DNA of 64,000 nt, taken from positions 1,984,001-2,048,000 of the forward strand of contig CM067081.1 of NCBI GenBank assembly GCA_034008185.1, in the 5' to 3' direction. The notes under the pieces were generated by a model, which had not been told where the DNA came from, made no database searches, and saw nothing but the letters and a program-made list of their open reading frames with translations. Shown piece by piece: positions 1 to 13,236 of the stretch. Every line of letters begins with the position of its first letter. Positions within the stretch are counted from its first letter, which is position 1. A program made the position numbers and the translations under genes. This stretch comes from Gorsachius magnificus. Taxonomy: Eukaryota; Chordata; Aves; Pelecaniformes; Ardeidae.

Positions 1-253
1 GGGGGGATGGCTTTAAACTGAAGCGGGGGAGGTTTAGACTGGATCTAAGGCAGAAATTCTTTCCAGTGAGGGTGGTGAAACACTGGAATGGGTTGCCCAG
101 AGAGGGGGTGGAGGCCCCATCCCTGGGAACATTCCAGGCCAGGTTGGCCGGGGCTGTGAGCAACCTGATGTGGTTCAAGGTGTCCCTGCTCACTGAAGGA
201 CTAGATGACCTCTAGGGGTCCCTTCCAACCAAACCATTCTATGATTCTATGAT
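1..253 (+). mobile_element. LINE/CR1 fragment, group B, 3' end
   Basis: The copy is cut by the left edge of the window. It shows the end of ORF2 and the short 3' UTR, with GACCTCTAGGGGTCCCTTCC and terminal ATTCTATG octamers at 236-253. Confidence 0.92.
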
Positions 254-456
254 CTAAGTGCATGCAGATTGATGACCTTGGCTTCTGTGATTGACAACTT
301 TTAAGCAGTTAGTGGATCAAATCTAGTTCGCATCGGTGATGGTTACGAGAAGTAAAAGGCGCAACTCTTTGGGTTTAATCTCTTCTGCTCTTCCCCCTTC
401 TGACACAGCTACTGCAGCCGTTCCTACCCCTGCAGGGGGCTAACCTAATGGTGAGG

Positions 457-534
457 ATCATAGAATCATAGAATGGTTTAGGCTAGAAAAGACCTCTAAG
501 ATCATCAAGTCCAACCATTAACCTAACCCTGCCA
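457..534 (-). mobile_element. LINE/CR1 3' tail, group E
   Basis: This short, strongly 5'-truncated copy begins with the reverse-complemented octamer repeats (CATAGAATCATAGAATGG), followed by the group E 3' UTR, and breaks off near CCTGCCA. Confidence 0.88.
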
Positions 535-1187
535 GGATTGTCAGAGGATTCTGGAAATTGCAATTCTCGTGTATATTTGGTGGGACTTAGGGACTTGGCA
601 CCATCCATGAACATCCCCTTGTTCCAGGCAGCGCCCAAGCACAGAGCAATCACATGCGCCTTGCTCCCAGAGCCTGAGACAAGTGGATAAAGGTGGGTGA
701 TGGAGCACAGTGGCAGCCTGGAGTCCCCTTTTGGAGGTATCCAGTCAAAGGAGCATTTTGAAGAGGGGGTTGGATATTTAGGGGGAATTCTAGCCTTTCT
801 TAGCGGGACAGCCTGAGTGAGATCAAGCACACAAAGGTGCTTATTTTGAAAAGCCCTGAGTGAGCAGCACAAGCAGGGCTGGCATGTTGGCAGAACAAAA
901 GAGGGGTTGGTGCTTGTCTACTGAATATAGATGGCTTAAAGGAGGATTGGGTGATGGATAACCTTGAAATAAGCACAAATTCCTGACAGAAGGGAGCCAG
1001 TCAAGTTGAGCAAAGGAGAACTGGTGGGGGAAAGCCATGTGCTAAGGATGCGATCTTTCTAGTGATATTCCAAATAGAGTGGTGGAACAGCAATGCTTTT
1101 GTCAAGGTCGGAGGAAAAACTAATGCGATAGTTGGGTTGGAGGTGGTAAGTGGCTGGTTGCCTAGATGGATGGGAAAGGCTATGGTC

Positions 1188-1302
1188 TAGGGACATGGTT
1201 TAGTTAGGGACATAGTTTAGTGGTGGGATGTCAGGGCTAGGTTAAAGGTTGGACTTGATGATCTTAAAGGTCTTTTCCAACCAAAGCTATTCTATGATTC
1301 TA
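1188..1302 (+). mobile_element. LINE/CR1 3' tail, group E, with internal duplication
   Basis: A group E 3' UTR ends in CTATTCTATGATTCTA. Near its 5' end a 17-bp unit (AGGGACATGGTTTAGTT and a near copy) is repeated in tandem at 1189-1222, a local duplication after or during insertion. Confidence 0.88.
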
Positions 1303-3084
1303 AAGATGTTATGCACGAAGAATCTTGAAGACTTCAACCTGGTTTGATGCAAACGCACAGATGGTTTGCAGCTGAAGACAGTGATGAAGTTATAAGTGCG
1401 AGTGATGGGGAAGATACTGGGCATAGTCGATGCCCAGTCATAAGAAGAGCTTGTGGAGAAAGTTCACATACTTTTACCCTCTGAGAGCTTCAGCTGATGG
1501 GTAGGCATCCTTGACATCCATGAAGAGATATCAAGCTGAAATGTTCTTTGGACAGGAGGAGTCAGGTCTACAGTAGGTGCTGCCGGAGTTTTCTGTAAGG
1601 GAATTAAATTCCCTTTCAGGAGCAGTTGAAGTCAGAGAAGCCAGCAGCAGCCTTCACTTTTTGACAGATTAGGAGCTTGGCTGTCCACACTACAACAAAG
1701 TCAGTAGAGGGACATCTCAAGATGGAGAGAGAAATAGCCTCTGTTGTCAGATCTTTTCTGCTTTTGGCAGGACAATTATTTTGAAGCTTGCGTGGTCTCT
1801 GCCTGGTGTCCACTGGGTGCCCTTCATCTTCAAAAAAAAAAAAAAAAAGAAAAAGAAAAAGAAGTCACTTCTGCTTGCACACAGATGTATGAAAGGATCC
1901 ATCAGCAAACTGAACAGCATCTTCAAATGTTTCATCAAGGGATATGAAATCTCATCACAGCTGGATTACCCACAAGCTTCAAAGATCTTTAAGGTCAAAA
2001 AGTAGTTAAATTGTATGGAACAGCGTGAAACAAGGGCACCGAGGCTTCCTCTGGAGGCACAGAGGCTTGTTTGTAGAGCTGTCTTCCACAGTTGGCCTAC
2101 TCCCTTTTTGTTCCTGCAATCCCTTCCTTCTCGCGTTTTCTAGCCTTGTAGGGTTTTTTGCCAGTCTTTGCACACTGCCAAAATGAACTGAAGGGAATTT
2201 TCTGTTGAGTAGAAGCAAAGGTGCCACTCGATTATAGAAGGAGTTCTTTAGCATTTGCAAAACACTTTGATGTGCCTTTACGGTGGTAAGAGCTGTTACC
2301 ACTAAAAATTATCACGCTGCAGGGTGACGCCGTGTTCTGTCGTAATGGACAGCTCTCATTTTTGTTGACTTCCCTATGTGCGTGTCTGGAAATGGTGGCA
2401 GGAAAGGCATCCTGGCCGTGTTTATGCAGAGATGTGCGTCTCCTGCCACGGCAGAGTGCTATTGGGTGACCTCCATCATGCTATGAAGGATCTGGAGGGA
2501 CCATGAACCAAAAGCAATGTGTTTGGATCTGTTCACTGCTACCAAGGACAACAAATCTCCTCCGTTGCCAGTTTCTTGGCAAAAAAAAATCAGTAGTTTA
2601 CATCAGATCGGTGCCGGCCGCAGATTTTATAGTCTGTATAAAAAATATTTGTAGGGCCGAAGAGTAAAGGCAATGATGGATCACGGGCAGCTGAGGCTCA
2701 CACAGGGAGTTGTTGCTGATACCAGATACAGGGGAGATTTTTCCTCCTTTTTCAGTCTCCTGCTAACACCTACACCTGCTTCACCTGCAAAGGAGCTCAT
2801 GCCTGTTCGTGGGAGACACGATTGCCTGCCTTCGCTCGCAATGCACTGCACTGTTAAAGTCCAAAGTCTATCTTTTAATATTAAAAAAAAATAAATCTAA
2901 AAGTTGGTGTCTGCCTGGAAGGAATGATATTTTTTTCAATATTTGAATATGTGGTGTGCAAAGTGTGCTCCTGTGTTAACTCACAGTTGGAGCTGCTGAT
3001 CAGAGGACTTGGGAAATGGCAGAAGCAAGATGGTGGGGTGTCCAGGCTTGTTAGGGACCTGTCCTGACAGTCTTCTGTGTTGGA

Positions 3085-3882
3085 TCACAGAATCGCAAAA
3101 TCCCAGAATCCCAGACTGGCAGGGGTTGGCAGGGACCTCGGGAGCTCACCCAGTGCCACCCCCCTGCCCAAGCAGGCTCACCCAGAGCAGGGGGCAGAGG
3201 ACAGCGGCCAGGCGGGGGTTGAATATCTCCAGAGAAGGAGACTCCACAGCCCCCCTGGGCAGCCTGCGCCAGGGCTTGGGCATCCTCCAAGTCAACAAGT
3301 TCTTCCTCCCGTTCAACTGGAACCTCTTCTGCTTCAGGTTGTGCCCATTGCCCCTTGTCCTGGCGCTGGGCACCACTGAGAAGAGTCTGGCTCCATCCTC
3401 GTGACCCCCACCCTTGAGATATTTGTAGGTGTTGATGAGATCCCCTCTCAGCCTTCTCTTCTCCAGGCTGAACAAGCCCAGCTCCCTCAGCCTTTCCTCC
3501 TAGGGGAGATGCCCCAGTCCCCCCATCGTCCTTGTTGCCCTCCTCTGGACTTTCTCCAGGAGTTCCTCATCTTTCTTGAACCGGGGAGCCCAGAACTGGA
3601 CCCAGTGCTCCAGGTGGGGTCTCCCCAGGGCAGAGTAGAGGGGGAGGAGAACCTCCCTTTCCCTGCTGGCCACACTCCTCTGAATGCACCCCAGGATGCC
3701 ATTGGCTTTCTTGGCACCAAGGGCCCCCTGCTGGCTCATGGTCAGCTTGTTGTCCACCAGGACTCCCAGGTGCCTCTGGGCAGAGCTGCTTCCCAGCAGG
3801 TCAGCCCCCAGCCTGTCCGGGTGCCTGGGGTTCAACCTCCCCAGGGGCAGCACTCGGCACTTGCCCTTGTTCCTATCCATCA
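3085..3882 (-). mobile_element. LINE/CR1, group A, ORF2 C-terminal part plus 3' end
   Basis: The copy starts with TCACAGAATCGCAAAATCCC (terminal repeats) and runs through the 3' UTR into the ORF2 C-terminal region. On the minus strand, pieces such as [22 protein letters not shown]-like and [14 protein letters not shown] are readable. The reading frame is broken at several points. The element fades out where the RT thumb-like region (GKCRVLPLG) begins. Confidence 0.95.
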
Positions 3883-6126
3883 ACATCAACACTCAACTCA
3901 TTTTGAGTTTCTCAAAAAATAGCCCTTTAAAAAGGCATTGAAAACTGTCCTGAGATCTTGGACCGGTGTGGAAAATGAGATTCAAGTTAGGGTCTAGGGG
4001 AAATGACACAGAGCCTTAAAAGCTGGAGTGAGCGGTGGGAGGAAGAAGACTAGGAGCTGCGGAAGAGGAGGGTGTCTGGTCTGCTGGAGGAGGCTGGAGA
4101 AGCCAGCAGCGACACTTTGAATGGGTGTTTTGAAATATGCTTTGCGTTAATTTTATCCAGAAGCATTTGACATGAATTTAGATTTGAAATCTGCAGTTGC
4201 TCATTACTGAGCGGCTGATGAATGCCAAATCAGTTCATTACTTTTGGAGTGGTTTTTTATCTTGTCCCATTATCTGGGGTTGCTCAGATCCTGTTCATTC
4301 ATAGTTGCCTTTTCTGGATGTAATTGGGTCGAGGCAAGTAAGACACTAAATGAAGCATTGAAGTATTGTTCATCTTTCCAAAGATAGTTTAAGATTTTTT
4401 TTTTTTTTTCCTTTCTCTGGCTCGTGGTGTGCTGAATTGTTCAGAGCTCCATGCGTTCAGATGTATTTCATCACTGTCAGTACATACGGACTGACCGTAC
4501 CCTCACTGCTGGAGCACAGGATCCGTCGGAATTTGCCTGCAGAGCTGAAGTTTTTCTGTCTCGATTCCCCAAGGCTGATCCGACGGCTCAGCGAGTGCTC
4601 AGTGGAAGAATAACGAAAATGACCTTAATACCTTTGAAAAGTTAACTACCATGTTTAACTCAATAACACGGAAAGGAAATTGGTTTCCCTTCCTAAAAAC
4701 ATCTCCTCTCCTCCTGAAGGAATGGATGAGCTCTCCATTCATCATAGCAGCTGAGATCAACAGGAAAATGTTCCTGAGTTCCTGTGGCGTTTTTAATAGA
4801 AGAAGGAGGCAATGCCCTTAAGCTGTTCCTTACCCAAACAAAATGTTTGGCGAGCCTTGTTGTTCTACCCTGGCAGGACCGGAGCCACCTCGCAGCGGGA
4901 AATGTCACCATAGCAGACTGCTAAAAAAAAATGACAATTTTATCGTTTGTATTCCCTTGGGAGAATTCAGGAAGCGGAGATGTACTGGAAATTGAGAAAA
5001 CTAATGGAGAATCCAGTGAAGGCTACTCTTGGTGTCTTTAAGACGATGCAAATTTTCTCATGGAAGACGAAAACATGTATTTCCCCTCTCAGAAGTGCAC
5101 AGTTAAGAACGTGCCGTGACAAGGATATGTCGATGGAGTTACAAAACGTTTTAAAAAAATAACCCCCAAACCTACCGTCCTGCAAAATCTTACATGGAAG
5201 AGGGTATGGTGAGGAATGGTCAGAAGGCAACGGCAAGAAATACCGTACGCCTTTTTAAAGGGCTCTCTCTGGAAAGGGGTTTTATGCTGCTCATCACCAT
5301 CAGCAGATTTTAGAGCATTGCCTGTTGTCTTTTTTTACAGCACAAATCCCAGTTTGAACCCGATACCTCTCAAGGTACCAGAGAAATATCCATATACACA
5401 AATATATACAGAAATAGATATATATATAACCACTGTACAACTGGAGACCCGCTGAACATGACAATGTCAGCATGTATTTTTTTTTTTCCTTCCGGCACAC
5501 ACAGCTGAACCTCTGACTTTGCAAGGCTTTGGTGTTTTCCCACATCTACATGGATTTTTAGCATCACCAAGCCTTGCGCTCTGACACCGTGTCTTTATAC
5601 TAAATACCCCTCCTCCCACATCTTGTCATTTTAAAACACAGGAGCTTGGCCCAACCGATCCTTGAGGGCTCTGTGTCTTTACAGAGAGCTGTTTGATTCC
5701 TCTATCTGTTTGAAAGTGTCTGAGGGCTTTCAAGATAAAACACCGTTGTCTCCTTTTCACTCCTCTATGGTAGTCATAGCAAATGCCTTTGTTTCCAGGC
5801 ATAGCCGAAGCGCTACAATTCCATTTGAAAATCCCATTAATCTCATGCACCCAATGATAACATAAAAAAAAAAAAAAAAAGAGGACAATACATGGTTCCT
5901 CTTCCACAGGCTTCCTATTATTCAGTGCACACCTACGGCGCCATCAGAACAGGGCTTCATAGGTACTTCAGAGAGAAATCGAGTAAAGTTTCCTAGGTTT
6001 GAGCTTGCCGGGATGTACCTTTTTTACTCCTTCTAAATCATCTCCCGTCTCCTACTCTTGCACTCACTCTTGGCAGGAAGATGGGACTGCTGACATGGCT
6101 TTTAGTCCTTATCCCTCATCTCCAGG

Positions 6127-6292
6127 CATAGAATCACAGAAGGGTTTGGGTTCGAAGGGACCTTTAGAGGTCATCCAGTCCAACCCCCCCTGCCATGGGC
6201 ATGGATATCTTGCACTGGATCAGGTCGCTCACAGCCCCATCCAACCTGACCTTGAACAATTCCAATGACGGGGCATCCACAACTGCTCAGAG
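6127..6292 (-). mobile_element. LINE/CR1 3' end, group C
   Basis: CATAGAATCACAGAAGGGTT is followed by the group C 3' UTR (CCATGGGCATGG) and the last ORF2 codons, up to CATCCACAACTGCTCAGAG. The copy is severely 5'-truncated. Confidence 0.93.
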
Positions 6293-6576
6293 TAAGACCA
6301 GGAGTGCTCCCTTGTCATCTGTTTTCTTTCTCACCCCAGCACATGGATGCTGGAGATGGAGCGAATCCACGTAACTCAGCATTTAGGTGAATTCATCCAG
6401 ATGCACTAACGGTGGCCACTAAGAAGGTGTTACGAGACCTCAAACTCAAGCCAAAGTTTTAATCCCCTGTGTTGCCACAAATGGGCTCAGATCATACAGG
6501 TTAAAAGAAAGAGAGGCTCTTCAGCAGAAATGATGTGGAAATCAGCTAAGGTTCTCCATCCAAAACACCCTGGTAT

Positions 6577-6679
6577 ATTTAGGGACAGGGTTTAGTGGTG
6601 GGATGGCAGGGTTAGGTTAACAGTTGGACTTGATCTTAAAGGTCTTTTCCAGCCTAAACGATTCTATGATTCTATGATC
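6577..6679 (+). mobile_element. LINE/CR1 3' tail, group E
   Basis: The copy contains AGGGACAGGGTTTAGTGGTG and ends with AAACGATTCTATGATTCTAT. Only the 3' UTR is present. Confidence 0.92.
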
Positions 6680-8166
6680 TCCAAATTCTTCTCATCACAC
6701 AGATAGGAAGAGCTGGATGCCACCGTAGTCCTCAAATTTTCACCCATTAGAAATTCAGTTGAATGGTCATGGGGAAAATACGAACTTCAGCAAGAAGAGA
6801 TTTGAATTGGGAACAAATCTAACTATTAGGCTTTGGAAGCTGCCCTTGTGCCCGATGGGCTCATTACCTTTTTTTTTTTCCAGATAAACTGATGTTCACC
6901 GTTCTGGGGGGGTTTAACTCTCTGTCTTCAGCTTGAACCCTTTCTTAATGATATTAATCTTCTCTTGCCATCAGAATAGATTTCTTGATATTGTTGAGCA
7001 TATTTTGCCCAGGTTGGGAGATGTAGTGAGCTGCCAGCTCTCTCTTGTTACTCTTTAGATTTGTAATTCCCCGAAGATAAAGTAGTCTTAGGAACAGTCC
7101 CCGGTTTTCTCTCGAAAGTAATTTCTGATTTCCATATTAATCAAAAATAGCTTTACCTTCGTGCTGCCCTAATCCTAGTAACAACACGGAAAGAAGATTA
7201 CTTTCTGTAGATGTCAGAAAAGCAATTAAAATTTGCACACCAGAATTGAGAGGGGGGAGGAATATCACCTCTTTATTTTGTGAGCTGAACAGGGAAATAC
7301 CCTGACCTCCGACTGTTTGTTTCTTAGTGGCTCCTTTCCTTTTGAAGTGTGTGATGGAAAGGTCTTTAATATTCAAAGATTAAAATACTGGCATTTCAGT
7401 GGAATGAGAGGGCTGTACATGATGAGAAGAGATATTTTAAGGAGGGTGAGGATTGGCTGCAGAGAGCCTTGAATTTGCAGTTGGAGAGGTAAGTGGCTAT
7501 TAATAGCTCTGTCTGCGGAGATGGATATTTGTTGATCTTAACGATGAGCTAAGAAAATGAACTTTGCAGCAGCAGACCAAATGCATGTAGGTAGGGTGAG
7601 GCTGTCAACCTAGAGAAATGGTTGATGAGGCACATGCCTACGTAGCTGGGTGGCAAAGGCTGTGGTTTGGAGGTGTGGAATGGCAAAAATCTGGAAGTTT
7701 TGGATATAGTCTGGAGAAGCGAGATCTGTCCTAGCTGAGGGGCACAGGAGGATCGTGGTGATCTGAAGAGTAACTGGTGGGAATGGCTTTTGTGGATGTG
7801 AGGTGGAGCTATGTTGGACTTCGTGACCTGATCCTCTATCAGGTGTCAGCCATTTGGGTATATTCAGGGTATTCTGGGGACAAATCAGAGGTTGGGAGGC
7901 TAGGTGTAACTTGCACACAGGTGGTATGGTATATACAATCGAACTTTTAGATTAGGTGTTACAAGATAAAGGTTTAGAAGATGAGGAGAAGAGAAAGCAA
8001 TGACAGAGTCGGTGGAAGCCTTGTGGAAGCTGCAAACTTGGAAGAGGTGAAGGAGTACGTAACTTTATGTTGCTGCAGTATAGATTTGTGTGTATGAGAT
8101 GTATCTTCTCAGGATTGTCCTGCTGCCCTTGATCTTTGAGAAGAGAGCAGTCTCCTGTAGCTATTA

Positions 8167-8884
8167 CACAAAATCCCAGAATGGCAAGGGTTGGCAGGGA
8201 CCTCGGGAGCTCACCCAGTCCCACCCCCCTGCCCAAGCAGGCTCACCCAGAGCAGGGGGCACAGGACAGCGGCCAGGTGGGGGTTGAAGATCTCCAGAGA
8301 AGGAGACTCCACAGCCCCCCTGGGCAGCCTGCGCCAGGGCTCGGGCACCCTCACAGTCAACAAGTTCTTCCTCCCGTTCAACTGGAACCTCCTCTGCTTC
8401 AGTTTGTGCCCATGGCCCCTTGTCCTGGCGCTGGGCACCACTGAGAAGAGTCTGGCTCTGTCCTTGTGACACCCACCCTTAAGATATTTGTAGGTGTTGA
8501 TGAGATCCCCTCTCAGCCTTCTCTTCTCCAGGCTGAACAAGCCCAGCTCCCTCAGCCTTTCCTCCTAGGGGAGATGCTCCAGTCCCCTCATCATCCTTGT
8601 TGCCCTCCTCTGGACTCTCTCCAGGAGTTCCTCATCTTTCTTGAACCGGGGAGCCCAGAACTGGACCCAGTGCTCCAGGTGGGGTCTCCCCAGGGCAGAG
8701 TAGAGGGGGAGGAGAACCTCCCTTGCCCTGCTGGCCACACTCCTCTTGATGCACCCCAGGATGCCATTGGCCTTCTTGGCACCAAGGGCCCCCTCCTGCT
8801 GGCTCATGGCCAGCTTGTCGTCCACCAGGACTCCCAGGTGCCTCTGGGCAGAGCTGCTTCCCAGCAGGTCAGCCCCCAGCCTGT
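8167..8884 (-). mobile_element. LINE/CR1, group A, ORF2 C-terminal part plus 3' end
   Basis: The copy begins at ACAAAATCCCAGAATGGCAA and continues through the ORF2 end. Minus-strand pieces [19 protein letters not shown] and [14 protein letters not shown] are readable. It stops abruptly after CAGCCCCCAGCCTG, the 5' truncation point. It is close in sequence to the copies at 3085, 18918 and 26997. Confidence 0.95.
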
Positions 8885-9034
8885 ATTCTCATAAACATCT
8901 TTTATTCTCCACTTTTTCAGGTTACTGGAGAGGATACACTGAACTTACCCTGTATCTCATGTAGTACGTGACATGGCAAGGCGCCGCAGGTCTCATTTTA
9001 TAATTACCGAACCCTTTGAATTGAACCCAATTTG

Positions 9035-9098
9035 CAGTAGGACTAGATGATCACTGTAGGTCCCTTCCAGCTGAATTATTCTATTCTGTTCTGTTCCA
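9035..9098 (+). mobile_element. Old LINE/CR1 3' tail
   Basis: GGACTAGATGATCACTGTAG and TCCCTTCCAGCTGAATTATT are followed by diverged octamers (CTATTCTGTTCTGTTCC). The divergence suggests an older insertion. Confidence 0.7.
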
Positions 9099-10349
9099 TT
9101 ATTTTAGTGAACACATAGAAGTAGTCTCTGGAATGCGTAACGTCCTATACACAATAATTCTCTTCCCGATATGCTTCTGCTGTTAAATAGACCCATGGTG
9201 GAAATTCATTTCTTCCATCTGGCTGATAACCTTGGGCCAGTCCAAAGGCAGCATTATCAACCCTCTGTTTTGGATCCCAGAGGGCTCTTGCCTTTGAAAG
9301 ACATGTATTTATTTGAATAAATTCCTCCAGCAACTTGCCTTGTGCCTGGTGAGCGCACTCAACACCTTCAGAACCTTTTCTTCCCCTTTCCCCACACACC
9401 CCAACTGGCCAGAACACGTTCCGTGAAGAAAAAGCATCCTATTTCTTCCTGCCCTGTCCCAACAGTGGTATTCAAATGGCACTCCTGGGGCTTGCTCCTC
9501 GTTGCGGGAGAGGGGTCCATCGCCTGGTACCACGTATGAGGAGGAACTGATAAACACCATCACTTTGGCTATTCTAAGCAGTCACGTCTCTATGTGCCCC
9601 CCCTTGCAGCCTGCGTTGGCATTTTTCTTGCCCTCATCATGCAAAAGCTTATTCTGGGAGAAAACAGGCGTTCTAAATTATCTTCAGACTTTAGCTTATT
9701 TGTAATAAAAATCTCCTTTTGCACAAAATATTCTGCTCCAAAGCTTTTCTTCCTATTTTGAGTCACTGAAAACAATTTTAATTGCGAGCGATAGCACGCG
9801 GACCCCTTTGGAAGTCTGTTTTAGATGAAAACTCTCTAGGTGTTATGCCTTAGCTTATTTTTGATAGGGAGAAAAATCTCCTGCAAAAGAAAGAAGATTG
9901 TCTTCATGCATTTTTTATTCTACTTTGACAGGAGGTTGCTTGGGGGAAAAGTTAAAACTTATTCAACCAGAGCTGTGACAGTGACAAACTGGCCTCGGGT
10001 CATTTCTTCTCCTTGACATTTGCAAGTCAGATGGTTGAGGAACTTTAGATGTCTTTACCAAGCTCCCTTGCCTTGCAACCACATTTCAGGGGGACTTCAA
10101 ATTTCACCATGCTAGTGTAGCCATTTTGAAGGTCTGATTTTTCTGGGGTTTTTTTGTGGTGTTTCCCCCTTCGAGGATGTTTGCTGTTGCTCAGGAGCAT
10201 GTGTGAAATGCACAGGTTCACCTGTGAGATGCTCACCTTGTCTGCAGTCCTGCTGAAGTCTCCTCAGCTCCTTTTTTAAATTGATTTAACACATGGGAAC
10301 TGCCTTGGGAGGTGGAGCATGCAATGGGCACACCAGCACTGGAGGAATG

Positions 10350-11234
10350 TTCTGTTTAACATCTTTATTAGCATCCTGGATGAGGGGATCAGCCCGTTTG
10401 CAGATGACTCCGAGCTGGGCGGGAGTGTGGATCTGCTGGGGGGGAGGAGGGCTCTGCAGGGGGACCTGGGGCGGTGGGCCATGGGCCCGCCCAATTGGGG
10501 GGAAAAGGCCAAGGGCCGGGCCCCCGGGGCCAACCCCGGCGCTCCAGGCGTGGGGCAGAGGGGCTGGAAAGCTGCCCGGCGGAAAAGGACCTGGGGGGGT
10601 TGGCGAGAGGGGGGGGGAGCCAGCAGGGGCCCAGGGCCGGCATCCTGGCTTGTATCAGGAGTGGTGTGGCCAGCAGGAGCAGGGCAGGACCGTGCCCCTG
10701 TGCTGGGCACTGGGGGGGCCGCCCCTCGACTGCTGGGGTCAGGGTTGGGCCCCTCCCTCCCCGAAGGCCCTGGAGGGGCTGGAGCGTGTCCAGAGAAGGG
10801 CAGCGGAGCTGGGGAGGGGTCTGGAGCCCCAGGCTGCTGGGGAGTGGCTGGGGGAGCTGGGGGGGTTCAGCCTGGAGCAGAGGAGGCTGAGGGGAGCCCT
10901 CATCGCTGCCTACAACTGCCTGAGAGGAGGGGGGAGCCAGGGGGGTCGGGCTCTGCTCCCAGGGAAGGGGCGATGGGACGAGGGGCACCGGCCTCAAGTT
11001 GTGCCAGGGCAGGGTGAGGTTGGCCCTGGGGAACAATTCCTTCCCCAAAGGGCTGTCAGGCCCTGGAAGGGGCTGCCCAGGGAAGGGGTCGAGTCCCCAG
11101 CCCTGGGGGGATTTAAGAGCCGGGCAGAGGCGGTGCTGAGGGCCAGGGTTTGGGGGTGGGATGGCAGGGGTAGGGGAACGGTTGGGCTGGGGGAGCTTAA
11201 AGGGCTTTGCCAACCTAGACGATTCTGGAATTCT
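10350..11234 (+). mobile_element. LINE/CR1, group D (extremely G+C-rich), ORF2 part plus 3' end
   Basis: It starts with an ordinary-composition RT segment encoding an FISILDEG-like stretch and FADDS (a variant of the FADD motif), then becomes very G-rich. Later pieces such as [18 protein letters not shown] and FSLEQRRLRGALIAAY are clearly the CR1 ORF2 C-terminus. The 3' end is CAACCTAGACGATTCTGG. The long open frames here reflect lack of A/T for stop codons rather than an intact protein. Confidence 0.93.
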
Positions 11235-11354
11235 CGTCTCCAGGCAGAACACTACTGACTCTCTCAGCCTTTCTCCATAGGAGACGTGTTACAGCCCTCA
11301 GACCATATTTTGTGAAAGTTCAAAACTTACCCCCTTACTCCCTTACAAAGGCTT

Positions 11355-11683
11355 ACTGCGGTCATGCAATATATAAAAGGAGCTTCTAAGAAAGATGGGA
11401 AGAGACTTTTTACCAAGGTCTGTAGTGACAGGACAAAGGGCAGTGGTTTTCAACTGAAAGAGGGTAGGGTTAGATTGGACATAAGGAAGAAATTTTTTAG
11501 GTTGGGGCTGGTGAAACACTGGCATGGGTTGCCCATAGAGGTGGTGGAGGCCCCATCCCCGGAAACAAAAGGTTCAGGTTGGGCAACCTGGTCTAGTGGA
11601 AGATGTCCCTTCCCATGGCAGGGGGTTGGACTGGATGATCTTCAAAGGTGCCTTCCAACCCAAACCATTCTGTGATTCTATGA
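11355..11683 (+). mobile_element. LINE/CR1 3' end, group C
   Basis: The copy runs from GCAATATATAAAAGGAGC through the ORF2 end to CCATTCTGTGATTCTATG. In frame it reads KGASKKDGKRLFTKVCSDRT. It is the same 3' type as the copies at 25893 and 31085 but more diverged. Confidence 0.93.
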
Positions 11684-13236
11684 ACTATGGCTCTGACAAC
11701 CATCTTCCTCTCTGGGTCCATTATAGGAGTGGGCTTTGAGATCCCCTTTGGCCTCTCACATGTGTTCGTGATTCATGTGCTGGATGTTATTGTTTACCTC
11801 ATCTCCAGCATGCACGCACATAAACGCCATAATGTCCCTCTTTGTGCTTAGTTTCTGAGAAAGTAAAACAGGTGAAGCTGAGCATTCAAGTATTCTGCAT
11901 GAGAAGCTGGGGCGTGGGTTGTGGAAGGGGCTGTGGAGCCCTGCTCTTCCTTTTTACGAAAGCAAAGTCTTGAAGCGCCCGCTGCCAGCGAAACCAGGCA
12001 AAACATTGATCCCCAGAGCCTGCAAAGCAGCCAGACCACTGGCGATCCAGATACCTCCCTGACGTGATGATATTTTGACTTCCAGATCCTGAGCACAAAA
12101 GAAAGAGGGTGGAGGATCCTCTTCAGGGAAGCAGTCACAAAAGGAAGGTGTAATCCCCGATTTGGGATGAAGCACAAGCCAGAATTCACCTTTCATTTTT
12201 GGTGGAGGTCAGAGGGAGATGGGAAGATGGGACTGGATCCAGCTCTTCTGTCTCCTTGCAGAGAGGTGTCTTGCTGTGGTCTGGCTTGAGATGTACGCCC
12301 TGGTTGGGATGTATCTCCTATGAATGTGGTCAGCATTTGTCCATCATTTTTTCTATTGCACTTCCTTGGGTTTTATAGTATTTCTGTCCTTTTTCCATGA
12401 GGAAAACTGGATTATGAATTTCCTAATTATTCTAGCTGTGATCCTGCTCACCCTGGCGTTTGCTTCCATTGGTTTGATCTTGCACACGGGAATAGAAGTG
12501 ACCTTGGAGTTCATGAGCTGCTGCTTTGCAAAAAAAAAAGTGAAGACTCACATGTGCATGCAATGGAACGTGGAGCTTCGAGGTGACATTTCACAACTAA
12601 AACACATTTCCTGAAATGCCTCCAACATAAATTTAGAAACTTCCATACCTCTAATAGACCTCTCATCAGTTTGTTTTGCTAGAAATGAATTGCTGAAAGT
12701 GGATCTTTCCGTTCTTGTTACATTTCTGAATTTCTTTGCTATTGGTCCTTTCATTTTTGAAAAATACCCTCAAATTTCCCAGCATCTTTTATAGTCACAA
12801 AACTCCCGGATGGGTGATTTGGTTGGCAATTTTATTGTTTGTTAAACTCAATATTTAGAGTATGGAGAAATAACAAACTTTCAGTTTGGGGAATTTTCAT
12901 CCCATCATTACTTTTACACCTAGAAGATCGGATTTTTTGGATGGACCCACAAACATGTTCACGCAGGTTCCAGTAACTTTGCATTTCTCTGAGGCATCAA
13001 GAGGCTCCAGTAGAGGGAAGGTGTTGAGCGTCACCAGGTTTCTTCTCGGTGCATATTTTGAAGCAGTGCTGGATTTGAGGTCCACACAAACCCTAAGTGC
13101 ACTTGTGGGGAGCACATAGATGGCCACAGCTCCCGGTGGATGCCGGTGGCAGGAATGTTCGGTAACAGCCTGACCATTGAAGGGTTCCACCACTTGGCTT
13201 TTGGTATGAGGTCAGTTGTACCAGTCTAAGCTCAAG

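Noticed and set aside
1832..1862. A17 run with GAAAAA units as the tail of a processed pseudogene
   Set aside because: The sequence before it matches no known mRNA end, and no target-site duplication was found.
10293..11258. 321-codon open frame on the + strand
   Set aside because: It lies in a group D CR1 so poor in A and T that stop codons are rare; recognisable ORF2 pieces occur in more than one frame.
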